Source: Liolophura sinensis (Eukaryota; Mollusca; Polyplacophora; Chitonida; Chitonidae). From it: 64,000 nucleotides of DNA. The position numbers and the translations under genes are program-made. This document shows, in pieces, positions 55,512 through 64,000 of this stretch (positions within the stretch are counted from its first letter, which is position 1; every line of letters starts with the position of its first letter). The notes beneath the pieces were generated by a model. That model saw only the letters and a program-made list of their open reading frames with translations. It was not told where the DNA came from and ran no database searches. The stretch spans positions 14,679,717 through 14,743,716 of the forward strand of contig NC_088305.1 in assembly GCF_032854445.1 (NCBI RefSeq). The letters run 5' to 3'.

Positions 55512-55737
55512 GATTTGAGTGCTGTTTTACCCCTTAATCAAGACTATTTCACTTATACGACGGTGGAAAGGCGGGAGGAAAAGCGACAGAGCCCAGAGGA
55601 AACCCACGGTTATCTCCAGGTTGTTGCCGCCCCTACTCACATTTGAAAGGGGAGAAAGGCAGCCTGAGCTGAACGATGTCACAGTGACATCAGTGAGAGG
55701 CTCCTGAGTCATTGAATCTCGCCGGCCGGAGGCCCTT
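55512..55737 (-). mobile_element. SINE, diverged, near full-length
   Basis: GTGCTGTTTTACCCCTTAAT, ATTTCACTTATACGACGGTG, GAGCCCAGAGGAAACCCACG and GAGAGGCTCCTGAGTCATTG, ending GGAGGCCC. It lacks the CAGCATTATGG block. Confidence 0.7.
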
Positions 55738-56555
55738 TAAGAAATGTAGACAATAATGTCCAGTCAAAAAGTCCAGTCCTTATCTGGCAGCTAAAAAAGC
55801 CTTTTCCATTGCCTACACAGAACCCTACACCCGATGCCGATGTTTAAATGGTACACTGGGTGAGCGAATATCTCATGACACTCACAAATAAATATCCGAA
55901 ATACTTAAATCAGTAAAGCCTTCGTCCGTAGCTAGATGTCGTCAGTGACGGCGCAAAGCAGCTAACCGAGTGACCATAAGTGAATGGTAAAAACATCCTC
56001 GATCTCCGTACGTGTTCCGCGTAGACAGTGTACCGTGTAAACTGTATACCGTGTAGACAGTCTACCGCATGGACCGTGTAGACAGAAAATGTACCCAGTG
56101 CACAAGCCTAAACTGCTCACTGAACACTGCCGTGTCGTTGCGCGTGGCGCCTGTAGCTTTCATAGCTGAAACCCTTGTCTAAGATTGAGGCCTATCCTTC
56201 TCTTTTTAATTTTATTTCCACGTCTTAAAACTCTCCACTGAAATATTAGCGCAAAGATTTACTTTAGGGAATGTCAGCGAGAAATGTTGTTTCCTCATTG
56301 GTTCTCAGCGTATGGACCTTGTGATTGTTTAAAATGGACTGTTCATGGAGCGGTCGACGCATGAGAGGTGTATTCAAAATAAAAGGGTTAAATGGTATTT
56401 TGAAAATCAAAAAGGAGTAAGCCTAAAAACGGAAGTACATGTATATGTGAACGGGTGATGTGTTAGAAATAATCGCTTGATTCACTACATATACCGGTAC
56501 GCTGTAAAACTGCATTCAACACGGAAGGTCATTATATGTTAAATAAATACAATCT
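55738..56555. other. Spacer
   Basis: No gene. A short local repeat of CGTGTAGACAGTGTACCGTG-like words lies at 56018-56085. Confidence 0.4.
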
Positions 56556-56810
56556 GTGGTACCTCCCTAGCTGTCTCACACGCCATGTGCAGCCTTTGGT
56601 AGTGACCTTGCTATCGTAGTGCCTTTGCTATAACATACAGACTGTGAAAGCGCCGTACCATGTACCATGTACAGGCTGTAGTAATGCCCTCGTTGCCAGA
56701 TTAATCATGTCATGTAAATAAAATCAATAAATAAATAAATCCAATCTAAGGTACGGCATAAGCTGCCTCACGCACGATGTACTGTCCGTGGCAATGGTGC
56801 ACACTACACC
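56556..56810. repeat. Diverged 40-bp satellite units, inverted orientation
   Basis: CATACAGACTGTGAAAGCGC, CATGTACAGGCTGTAGTAAT and GCCCTCGTTGCCAG match the array at 57.25-60.17 kb in orientation, i.e. the reverse complement of the 54.6-55.2 kb array. Confidence 0.6.
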
Positions 56811-56909
56811 AAAAAGCGCTGAGGACAGAAGCGTAGCAAATCACAAGGAACAACTCCAAGAAAGGCTCACGCGGGGAAGGCTCGTGTTTGTCCGGATGTT
56901 CTCGGGGCA

Positions 56910-57098
56910 ATGTCAGTGACGTGTGCGAGGCAATCAGTTCGTGCGTTCCGTAAAGAGTCAAAGCGTGAACGGCGAAGAGATGTGGAAGATTTTGTCCGTC
57001 AAAATATCCCTAAAAATGGACAATTAAGGAAAAAATTAGACTGTAAACGACGAGAGAAGAACTATAGATACTGGAAGATAGCTAAACCAAGAGGGTAA
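56910..57098 (+). other. Short Lys/Arg-rich open frame, possible exon
   Basis: 62 codons starting MSVTCARQSV, with RKESKRERRRDVEDF and KLDCKRREKNYRYW. The frame ends at AGAGG|GTAAGG, a good donor, so it could be an exon. No partner exon or family was recognised, and satellite arrays lie on both sides. Weak call. Confidence 0.2.
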
Positions 57099-57250
57099 GG
57101 TGGATTATTTAAAGCCAGCACCATTGTTTGAAAACTCTTAATGTATTCAAATAGAACGATTGATAACTCTAACTCTGCAGCATGACGTCAGCCCTATTAC
57201 AATATCTGCTGTAAGTTTAAGTGAGAATATTCGGACTAATTATAAAAAAG

Positions 57251-60172
57251 CTGTCACTGACTCATGTGTAAGGTACAGACTGTAATAACGCCCTCGTTGA
57301 CTCATGTGTAAGGTACAGCCTCTGACTCATGTGTAATGTACAGTCTCTGACTCATGTGTAAGGTACAGACTGTGATAACGCCGTCTCTAACTCACGTGTA
57401 AGATACAGACTGTGATAACGCCCTCGTTGACTAATGTGTAAGGTACAGACTGTAATAGCGCCGTCTCTGACTCACGTGTGAGGTACAGATTGTGACAACG
57501 CGCTCGTTGACTCATGTGTCAGGTACAGACTGTAATAACGCCGTCTCTGACTCATGTGTAATGTACAGACTGTGATAACGCCCTCGCTGACTCATGTGTA
57601 AGGTACAGACTGTGATAGCACCGTCTCTGACTCATGTGTAAGGTACAGACTGTAATAACGCCGTCTCTAACTCATGTGTAAAGTACAGACTGCGATAACG
57701 ACCTCGTTCTCATGTGCAATGTACAGACTGTGATAAGGCCGTCTCTGACTCATCTGTAAAGTACAGACTGTGATAACGCCCTAGTTGACTAATGTGTAAA
57801 GTACAGACTGTCATAACGCCGTCTCTAACTCACTTGTTAAGATACAGACTGTGATAACGCCCTCGTTGACTCATGTGTAAGGTACAGACTGTGATAGCGC
57901 CGTCTCTGACTCACGTGTAAGGTACAGATAGTAATAACGCCCTCGTTGACTCATGTGTCAGGTACAGACTGTAATAACGCCCTCGCTGACTCATGTGTAA
58001 TGTACAGACTGTAATAATGCCCTCGCTGACTCATGTGTAAGATACAGACTGTGATAGCACCGTCTCTGACTCATGTGTAATGCACAGACTGTAATAACGC
58101 CGTCTCTAACTCACGTGTAAAGTACAGACTGCGATAACGCCCTCGTTCTCATGTGTAGGGTACAGACTGTGATAACGCCGTCTCTGATTCATGTGTAAGG
58201 TACAGACTGTAATAACGCCCTCGTTGACTCATGTGTAAGGTAAAGACTGTAATAAGACCCTCGTTGACTCATGTGTAAGGTACAGACTGTGATAGCGCCG
58301 TCTCTGACTCACGTGTAAGATACAGACTGTGTTAACGCCCTCGACCCTGACTCATGTGTAATGTACAGACTGTGATAACGCCGACTCTGACTCATGTGTA
58401 CGGTTCAGACTGTGATAGATTTCTCGATGACTTATCTATAAGGTACAGATTTTGATAACACAATCGCTGCCTCATGTGTAAGGTCCAGATTGTGACAGAG
58501 ACCTTGCTCACTTATGTGTAAGGCACAGACTGTGAAAGACTCCTCGCTGACTTATGTGTGAGGTACAGACTGTGATAGAGCCGTCGATGAGTCGTGTGTA
58601 AGGTAAAGACTTTAACAGCGCAGTCGCTGACTCATTTTTAGGATACAGACTGTGATTAAGTCCTCTCTTACTCATGTGTAGTACAGACTGTGATAGCGCC
58701 CTCGTTGACTCATGTGTAAGGTACATAATGTGATAACGCCCTCACTGACTCATGCGTAATGTACAGACTGTGAAAGAGACCTCCCTGACTTATGTGTGAG
58801 GTACAGATTGTGATAGAGTCGTCGCTAACTCATGTGTAATGTACAGACTGTGAAAGAGCCCTCCCTGGCTCATGTGTAAGATAAAGACTTTGATAGCGCC
58901 GTTGCTGACTGATGTGTAATGAACAAAATGTGATAACGCCCTCACTGACATGCGTAATGTACAGACTGTGATAAAGCCTTTGATGACTCACGTGTAACGT
59001 ACAGACTTTGACTGCCCTGTGATAGAGCCCTCCGTGACTCATGTGTAATGTACAGACTGTGATAGAGTCTTCACTGACTCACGTGTAATATACACACTGT
59101 GAAAATTATGTCGGAGCCCTCAGTGTCTCATGTGTAAGATACAGACATTGATAGCGCCGTCGCTAACTCATGTGTAAAGTACAGACTTTGTTAGTATAGT
59201 CCAGAACTAAGGTGTATGGTACAGACTTTGAGCGAGCCCTCCCTGATTCATGTGTAAGATACAGACTTTGACAGCGCCGTGGCTAACTCACGTGTAATAT
59301 ACAGACTGTGATAACGCCCTCGTTGACTCATGTGTAAGGTACAGACTGTGATAGCGCCATCTCTGACTCACGCGTAAGGTACAGACTGTGATAACGCCCT
59401 CGACCCTGACTCATGTGTAAGGTACAGACTGTAATAACGCCGTCTCTGACTCACGTGTGAGGTACAGGCTGTTATAGCGCCGTTTCTGACTCACGTGTAA
59501 GGTACAGACTATGATAGCACAGTCTCTGACTCACGTTTATGGTACAGACTGTGATAGCGCCCTCGCCACTGACTCATGTGTAAGGTACAGACTGTGATAA
59601 CGCCCTAGTTGACTCATGTGTAAGGTACAGACTGTAATAGCACCGCCTCTGACTCATGTGTAAGGTACAGACTGTGATAGCGCCGTCTCTAACTCACGTG
59701 TAAGATACAGACTGTGATAACGCCTTCGCCACTGACTCATGTGTAAGGTACAGACTGTAATAACGCCGTCTCTGACTCATGTGTAATGTACAGACCGTGA
59801 TAACGCCCTTGTTGACTCATGTGTAAGGTACAGACTGTGATAACGCCGTCTCTGACTCACGTGTGAGGTACAGGCTGTTATAGCGCCGTTTCTGACTCAC
59901 GTGTAAGGTACAGACTATGATAGCACAGTCTCTGACTCACGTTTATGGTACAGACTGTGATAACGCCCTCGCCACTGACTCATGTGTAAGGTATAGACTG
60001 TGATAACGCCCTTGTGGACTCATGTGTAAGGTACAGATTGTGATAGCACCGTCTCTGACCCATGTGTAAGGTATAGACTGTGATAGCGCCTTCTCTAACA
60101 CACGTGTAAGATACAGACTGTGATAACGCCTTCGCCACTGACTCATCTGCAAGGTACAGACTGTGATAACGT
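57251..60172. repeat. 40-bp satellite, main array, about 73 units
   Basis: The unit is TGACTCATGTGTAAGGTACA then GACTGTGATAACGCCGTCTC, alternating with a CCCTCGT variant. It is the reverse complement of the satellite around the retroelement (compare CAGACTGTGRTAGCGCCCTC). Nearly every unit carries TGACTCA (the AP-1 consensus) followed by CATGTG or CACGTG (E-box words). Local duplications exist: the block near 59450-59560 recurs near 59850-59960. Long minus open frames here are shadows. Confidence 0.95.
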
Positions 60173-61558
60173 TTAAAACATTTCATACAGACAGACTTTT
60201 GTGACAAAACAAAGACAGGATGACAGTGTAGTATCTGATATATCTCACAGATAACCGCGTTGTTGTAAAATATTTGAATTTTGTGTACATTTCATTCAGC
60301 ATGTGAACATCACCTTATTGTCGGTGAACATGTTTTGAAAGCTGTCACCACCGATAGATAGATAAATGCCATGCGATGTATGTAAGGGGTGAATTCCCAA
60401 GAATGCAAGAATGTACTGGTGTGTCTGTTGTGCAAACGACAATTTAGGGCTAAATACTGTATGTATGCCTCCCTTACCTCTTATGTAGATTGACCTTACT
60501 TTTCGTCCATGGCCTCGTGATGCTACAGTACTGTAAGATCCTATTGTTATATGCTACGCATATCATCCGCTCATCCTGCACTCATCTTAATCGAATGTGA
60601 TGGAGATTCTACACTGATCATACGGCCCATGCGCTGATGCGGGCATCATCCTGTTTGTGTCTTATGCCGATCTTGATCGGCCGGTATATGTAGTCTCGTT
60701 TAGAACGTTTTACAGCACTTTAGCCTTTGCCAACACGATAGCTATAAATTTGACGGGATGTATCTTCAGTTTGTTTACCTGCTAAGCCAGATCTGATGAA
60801 AAAAAAAATATTACTGGTCTATCATTCGCCTCTCTTACTTATCCCAGCCACTAAATAGGTGAGCTAGCCCAATGGATGGCTTCAGAATTTTGCTTTCCCG
60901 CTTCTTGGCAAGTTTATTAGTCTAGGTGGGCATATAAAATCGTTACCGCATTCCCGGATGTAATAAAATTTCTCGCCTAAATCTGTACTAGTATTTTAAA
61001 TAAACCATTCATATCACCATGGGTAAGTTTTGTTATAACAGTACACTACATGTATATTTAGCAGTTTAAATGGCTTCTTCGCCAAATTGTACTCCGAACA
61101 AAATCGTGTATTGTAGGTTATGGTTTTCCATTTAACGAATAATTGTGGAAAAACCTTAAAGTGGTTATGCCTATTTACATGATCATGTGTGCATTGTTAA
61201 CCATGACGGGTTTAAGATTTGCCTCTTTGTGAATTTTGTTTTTCTTTTAGAATAAAGAAGGTTGATGTCAAGCAACGTGACATTTGTTATGAATCAGATG
61301 AGTTTATGTGTGAATGCTAGTGTTTGTCGTAAAACCCTACGCGGATGTTGGTCGGATCCTACGCGTGTGACGTGAATATCTTCCGATATTATGCTTTCAT
61401 ACGAGGATATTCCGCCCACATCCGTGAAATATACAGAAATTTGCAAACCTTGGAGAAAACCGAAATTTGGAACCTTAACAAAAGTGCTCTGTTTACCTTT
61501 AAAGCTATCAACAAATAATTACTCCCAAGGAATATAGTCTGCTAAATTTAAATCTGTT
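60173..61558. other. Spacer
   Basis: No gene or repeat was recognised in 1.4 kb. Confidence 0.4.
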
Positions 61559-61838
61559 GGGGGCCTCCGTGGCTCAGTCGGTTAGCGCGCTAGCGCAGCG
61601 TAATGACCCAGAAATCTCTAAACAATGCGCTCGCTGTGAGTTCAAGTCCAGCTCATGCTGGTTTTTTCTCCGGCCTTACGTGGGAAGGTCTCTGCAGCAA
61701 CCTGCGGGTGGTCGTGGGTTTCCCCTTGGCTCTGTCCGGTTTCCTCCCACCATAACGCTGGCCGCCGTCGTATAAGTGAAATATTCTTGAGTAAGGCGTA
61801 AAACACCAATCAAATAAGTAAATTAATTAATTAATTAA
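61559..61838 (+). mobile_element. SINE, full-length
   Basis: GGGGGCCTCCGTGGCTCAGT, GGTTAGCGCGCTAGCGCAGC, CAACCTGCGGGTGGTCGTGG, CCCACCATAACGCTGGCCGC and ACACCAATCAAATAAGTAAA, then an (ATTA)n tail. Confidence 0.9.
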
Positions 61839-61924
61839 ATCTGTTGTCTTAATGTTGTTAGAATGTGTTCTGTTGTTGGAGCACTTTATCGTTAAATACA
61901 GGATGCATATTTCGTTAATTCAAT

Positions 61925-62010
61925 CTAAAGATCGTCCATGTATTAGACTATTAAATACTCTGTTATAACATCAGAAAACATTCTAGCATCGCTAAGACAG
62001 GAGACTTTCT
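61925..62010. mobile_element. Partial copy of the 35.97-kb foldback element
   Basis: TGTTATAACATCAGAAAACA, TTCTAGCATCGCTAAGACAG and AGACTTTCTCATTACC resemble the right arm of the element at 35970-36232. Confidence 0.45.
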
Positions 62011-62074
62011 CATTACCTTTTGAGATCACTTGCAATATTCAAAACGCTATACAGTCATCAAGCAAAGCTGGAGG

Positions 62075-62080
62075 TTTATT
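62075..62080 (-). terminator. Possible poly(A) signal of gene B
   Basis: AATAAA on the minus strand, about 210 bp past the gene B stop codon. Confidence 0.4.
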
Positions 62081-62194
62081 CATGATTCGGAGTTCAGTTA
62101 CATGTAGGTATGACCTACGTCTCTTTGTACTTTTACATAAAGTTGATAGGCACAGAAGGTGAGGTAGATGATTCAGTTGCCGTATTCAAAGAAA

Positions 62195-62455
62195 GTGAGC
62201 TTTCAGTTGTCATTTTCGGAGGCTCAGTTGACAATGGCGAGTCAGGAAAGTGAGTTTTCAGTTGTCATTCTGGTAGGCTCAGTTGGCTATGGCGCATCAG
62301 GAAAATTAGTTGAGACAAATGAATCTTCAGTTGTCATTTTCGCAGGCTGAGTTGGCAATGGCATGTCAGGAAAATTAGTTGAGACAAATGAACCTTCAGT
62401 TGTCATTTTCGCAGGCTCAGTAGGCAATGGCTCTTCAGTTGTTATTTTTGGAGGC
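62195..62455. repeat. 69-bp coding repeat of gene B, about 2 intact and 2 degraded units
   Basis: On minus the unit encodes 23 residues (PAKMTTEDSFVSTNFPDMPL). Past the TAG at 62289 two further units survive, but one lacks about 14 bp, which shifts the frame. Confidence 0.75.
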
Positions 62456-63821
62456 TCAGGAGCGGGCTCTTTCGGACAAACGGGTTTCTTTTCAGATGAC
62501 TCCGATGACCTCGACGACTCAGATGACCCCGACGACTCCGACGATCTGGACGGCCTTCGTGGCCTCCAAGACTTCCTTCTTCTGTCTGTATGAACAGAAT
62601 GGACAGGTACACTTATTTGCTTATTTATTTATTGATTTAATTATTAACACCATAGTAAAATAAATCATTTATACCTTTTAAGAGTGGAGGCAACCGGAGT
62701 GTCAGGCGTAAACCTCCGTCATTTGGCAAGTTACTGACCAACTTTCCCACATGAGACGCAGCGATATGCATACAAATTGTCAGGAAACCCCGTTACGCGG
62801 GGAGAGCGAGGGAGATAAAGACATTTGGAACACTAAGTAAGAGCACCTTAACAGAACATGATCTTATCTATTAATAGGGGGCCTCTGTGGCCGAGGTGGT
62901 GAGCGTGCCAGCGCGAAGCAATGACACAGGAGTCTCACATCATTGCAGTCACTGTTAGTGGAAGTCCAACCATGTTGGCATTTTCTCCCAGCTTACGTGG
63001 GAAGGTCTGTCAGCATCCTGATCGTGAGTTTCCACCGGGTTCTGCCCGGATTCCACCCACCATAATGCTGGCCAACATCGAATAAGTAATACACTTTTGA
63101 TTACCGTGTAAAACACCACTCAAATAAATAAATAAATATCTATAAATCAAGTTTCACAGTACCCGCAGGAATTTTTACAACAGCACCAAAATCTGACTCC
63201 GACTGGACCATTCATTCACATATAGCACAACATCAGTATACATTGATTTTATTTTCATGCAATAAGTGAGAAGTTCTGCAGCAACCTGCGGATGGTCGTG
63301 AGTTTCCCCCAGACTCTGCCCAGTTTCCTATAACACCAATCAAATAAATAAATAATTTCATTCAGTTTTTGTTGTAAATGCGCGATTTTCATGTAGTTTT
63401 TTTTTAAGTTTTCATGCAGTAGAAATTTCAACTGAATTAAAATTTTCCTCACTATTTTAGTTAAAATAGTACTCGTTTAATAAGTACAACATAAGCAAAA
63501 TGAAAACTACCGCAATGTTTCTGTACATATTCTTTAGTATTTGTTCAGACGTGGAAAATTTTTGGAGGTGAAAATGTCATAAATTTCCTGATGTGACAAC
63601 AGAAACAATTTGACAACACCTGGAATCAAACTCTCATCATCTCACGAAGAATTCCGCCTGCGAAGAATTTTGGTTGGCCACAGCGCTGCGCTTTATATAT
63701 GTTAATTGCCGGTAGAACGAACTCTGGACGGCTATGGTTACACTAAATCTTTATACTTACGTGCATCTCCAAGAGAGGCCAGGAGAACAGCCACAGCCAG
63801 GATCATCAAAAATCGAGTCAT
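62287..63821 (-). CDS. Gene B: secreted Ser/Glu- and Thr/Pro-rich repeat protein, paralogue of gene A
   Basis: Exon 1 (63821-63761) encodes a signal peptide (MTRFLMILAV then AVLLASLGDA) and ends CAC|GTAAGT in phase 1. Exon 2 (62585-62287) follows TTCATACAG, and the sum is 360 bp (119 residues plus stop). The mature part has an Arg-rich start (RRRKSWRPRRPSRS), a segment built of SSE and SSR triplets (about residues 34-52), one Cys in KKPVCPKEPA, and Thr/Pro repeats (TTEEPLPTEP, then two copies of AKMTTExSFVSTNFPD). S-x-E sites suit secreted Fam20C-type kinases, and the Thr-rich part suits O-glycosylation, as in shell-matrix or mucin-like proteins; that is inference. TATATAA at 63907-63901 fits a start near 63875. 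The intron holds SINE pieces. No named family is recognised. Confidence 0.7.
62640..62790. mobile_element. Second-family SINE-like copy in gene B intron
   Basis: GAGTGGAGGCAACCGGAGTG, CGTAAACCTCCGTCATTTGG and CAAGTTACTGACCAACTTTC match the blocks at 6150-6262 and 23815-23910. Confidence 0.6.
62877..63138 (+). mobile_element. SINE with a variant tRNA-like head, in gene B intron
   Basis: GGGGGCCTCTGTGGCCGAGG, TGGTGAGCGTGCCAGCGCGA, then CCACCATAATGCTGGCCAAC and ACACCACTCAAATAAATAAA. The head (GTGGCCGAGGTGGTGAGC) resembles a Leu/Ser-type D arm, unlike GTGGCTCAGTTGGTTAGC in other copies. Confidence 0.8.
63270..63356 (+). mobile_element. SINE 3' fragment in gene B intron
   Basis: GTTCTGCAGCAACCTGCGGA, TGGTCGTGAGTTTCCCCCAG and ACACCAATCAAATAAATAAA, with the CATAATGCTGG block deleted. 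Confidence 0.75.
63357..63754. other. Intronic spacer of gene B
   Basis: AT-rich; nothing recognised. Confidence 0.35.
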
Positions 63822-63900
63822 CTTCCAATCACTGCTGAGGATGATTTAGAGAACGAGAAAACTGACACGTATGGTAAAGGCAATCCGTCATGGCATATAC

Positions 63901-63907
63901 TTATATA
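63901..63907 (-). promoter_or_regulatory. TATA box of gene B
   Basis: TATATAA on the minus strand, 80 bp upstream of the ATG, implying a 5' UTR of about 54 bases. The aligned position upstream of gene A lacks it. Confidence 0.55.
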
Positions 63908-64000
63908 CATAGTCGTGGAATAATAGATAACAAAAGAAACAAAGGGTACAAAGCCTTTTATTCCTTAAAAGTTATCGTCAAAAGGTATGTTCTATTAAAT

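Noticed and set aside
57251..60172. CRISPR array (regular 40-bp period)
   Set aside because: Direct tandem units without unique spacers, in a eukaryotic context; it is a satellite.
62363..62663. Plus-strand Asp-rich protein (DDSDDLDDSDDP)
   Set aside because: It is the complement of gene B's Ser/Glu-coding exon 2, which has splice sites and joins in frame to a signal peptide.

Overview
The window is eukaryotic, from an animal genome. It has spliced genes with GT..AG introns, a single-exon seven-helix receptor, many tRNA-headed SINEs, AT-rich spacer and many minisatellites. The commonest SINE has a 5' head starting GGGGCCTCCGTGG, a conserved core (CCACCATAATGCTGGC) and a tail ending ACACCAATCAAATAAATAAA. 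I associate this type with molluscs and other lophotrochozoans (MetaSINE/BivaM-like), so a mollusc is the best guess. No species can be named from the sequence alone.

Layout. 0-8 kb: an integrase C-terminal fragment of a Ty3/gypsy-type element, a composite SINE, an intronless rhodopsin-like GPCR (2747-3778 +), a 42-bp minisatellite (4.9-5.8 kb) and SINE pieces. 8.5-12.5 kb: a complete four-exon cytosolic glutathione S-transferase gene on the minus strand (227 residues after splicing), with a 30-bp minisatellite just upstream of its first coding exon. 13.4-18.4 kb: nearly featureless. 18.46-21.71 kb: a whole PIF/Harbinger DNA transposon with matching terminal inverted repeats. Its transposase (minus) and MADF-BESS gene (plus) are interleaved, and both are inactivated. 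22-27 kb: SINEs and simple repeats. 27.6-37.9 kb: three phase-compatible exons of an unrecognised minus-strand gene, whose large intron holds a SINE, a long (AT)n tract, two minisatellites and a foldback element.

41-64 kb holds the most interesting structure. Two paralogous genes for small secreted proteins face each other about 22 kb apart: gene A (41336 +, exon 2 at 43376) and gene B (63821 -, exon 2 at 62585). Their first exons are both 61 bp, both end in phase 1 and match at 53 of 61 bases. All eight differences change amino acids. Gene B encodes a signal peptide, an Arg-rich and Ser-Glu-rich segment and a Thr/Pro repeat region. Gene A has the same start, but its frame closes after 52 residues and runs straight into a 1.3-kb, 36-bp minisatellite that is open in several frames.

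Between them lie a 28-bp minisatellite, a Gmr1-like LTR retrotransposon (49.57-54.62 kb) and a 40-bp satellite. The retroelement has integrase ahead of RNase H, no 5' LTR, and a reverse transcriptase lost to a deletion. The satellite flanks it in one orientation and reappears at 56.6-60.2 kb inverted.

The likely working genes are the GPCR (membrane signalling), the GST (detoxification), the unrecognised 27.6-37.9 kb gene and gene B (secretion). They show no operon-like or pathway relation. The rest is mainly mobile-element and satellite DNA.
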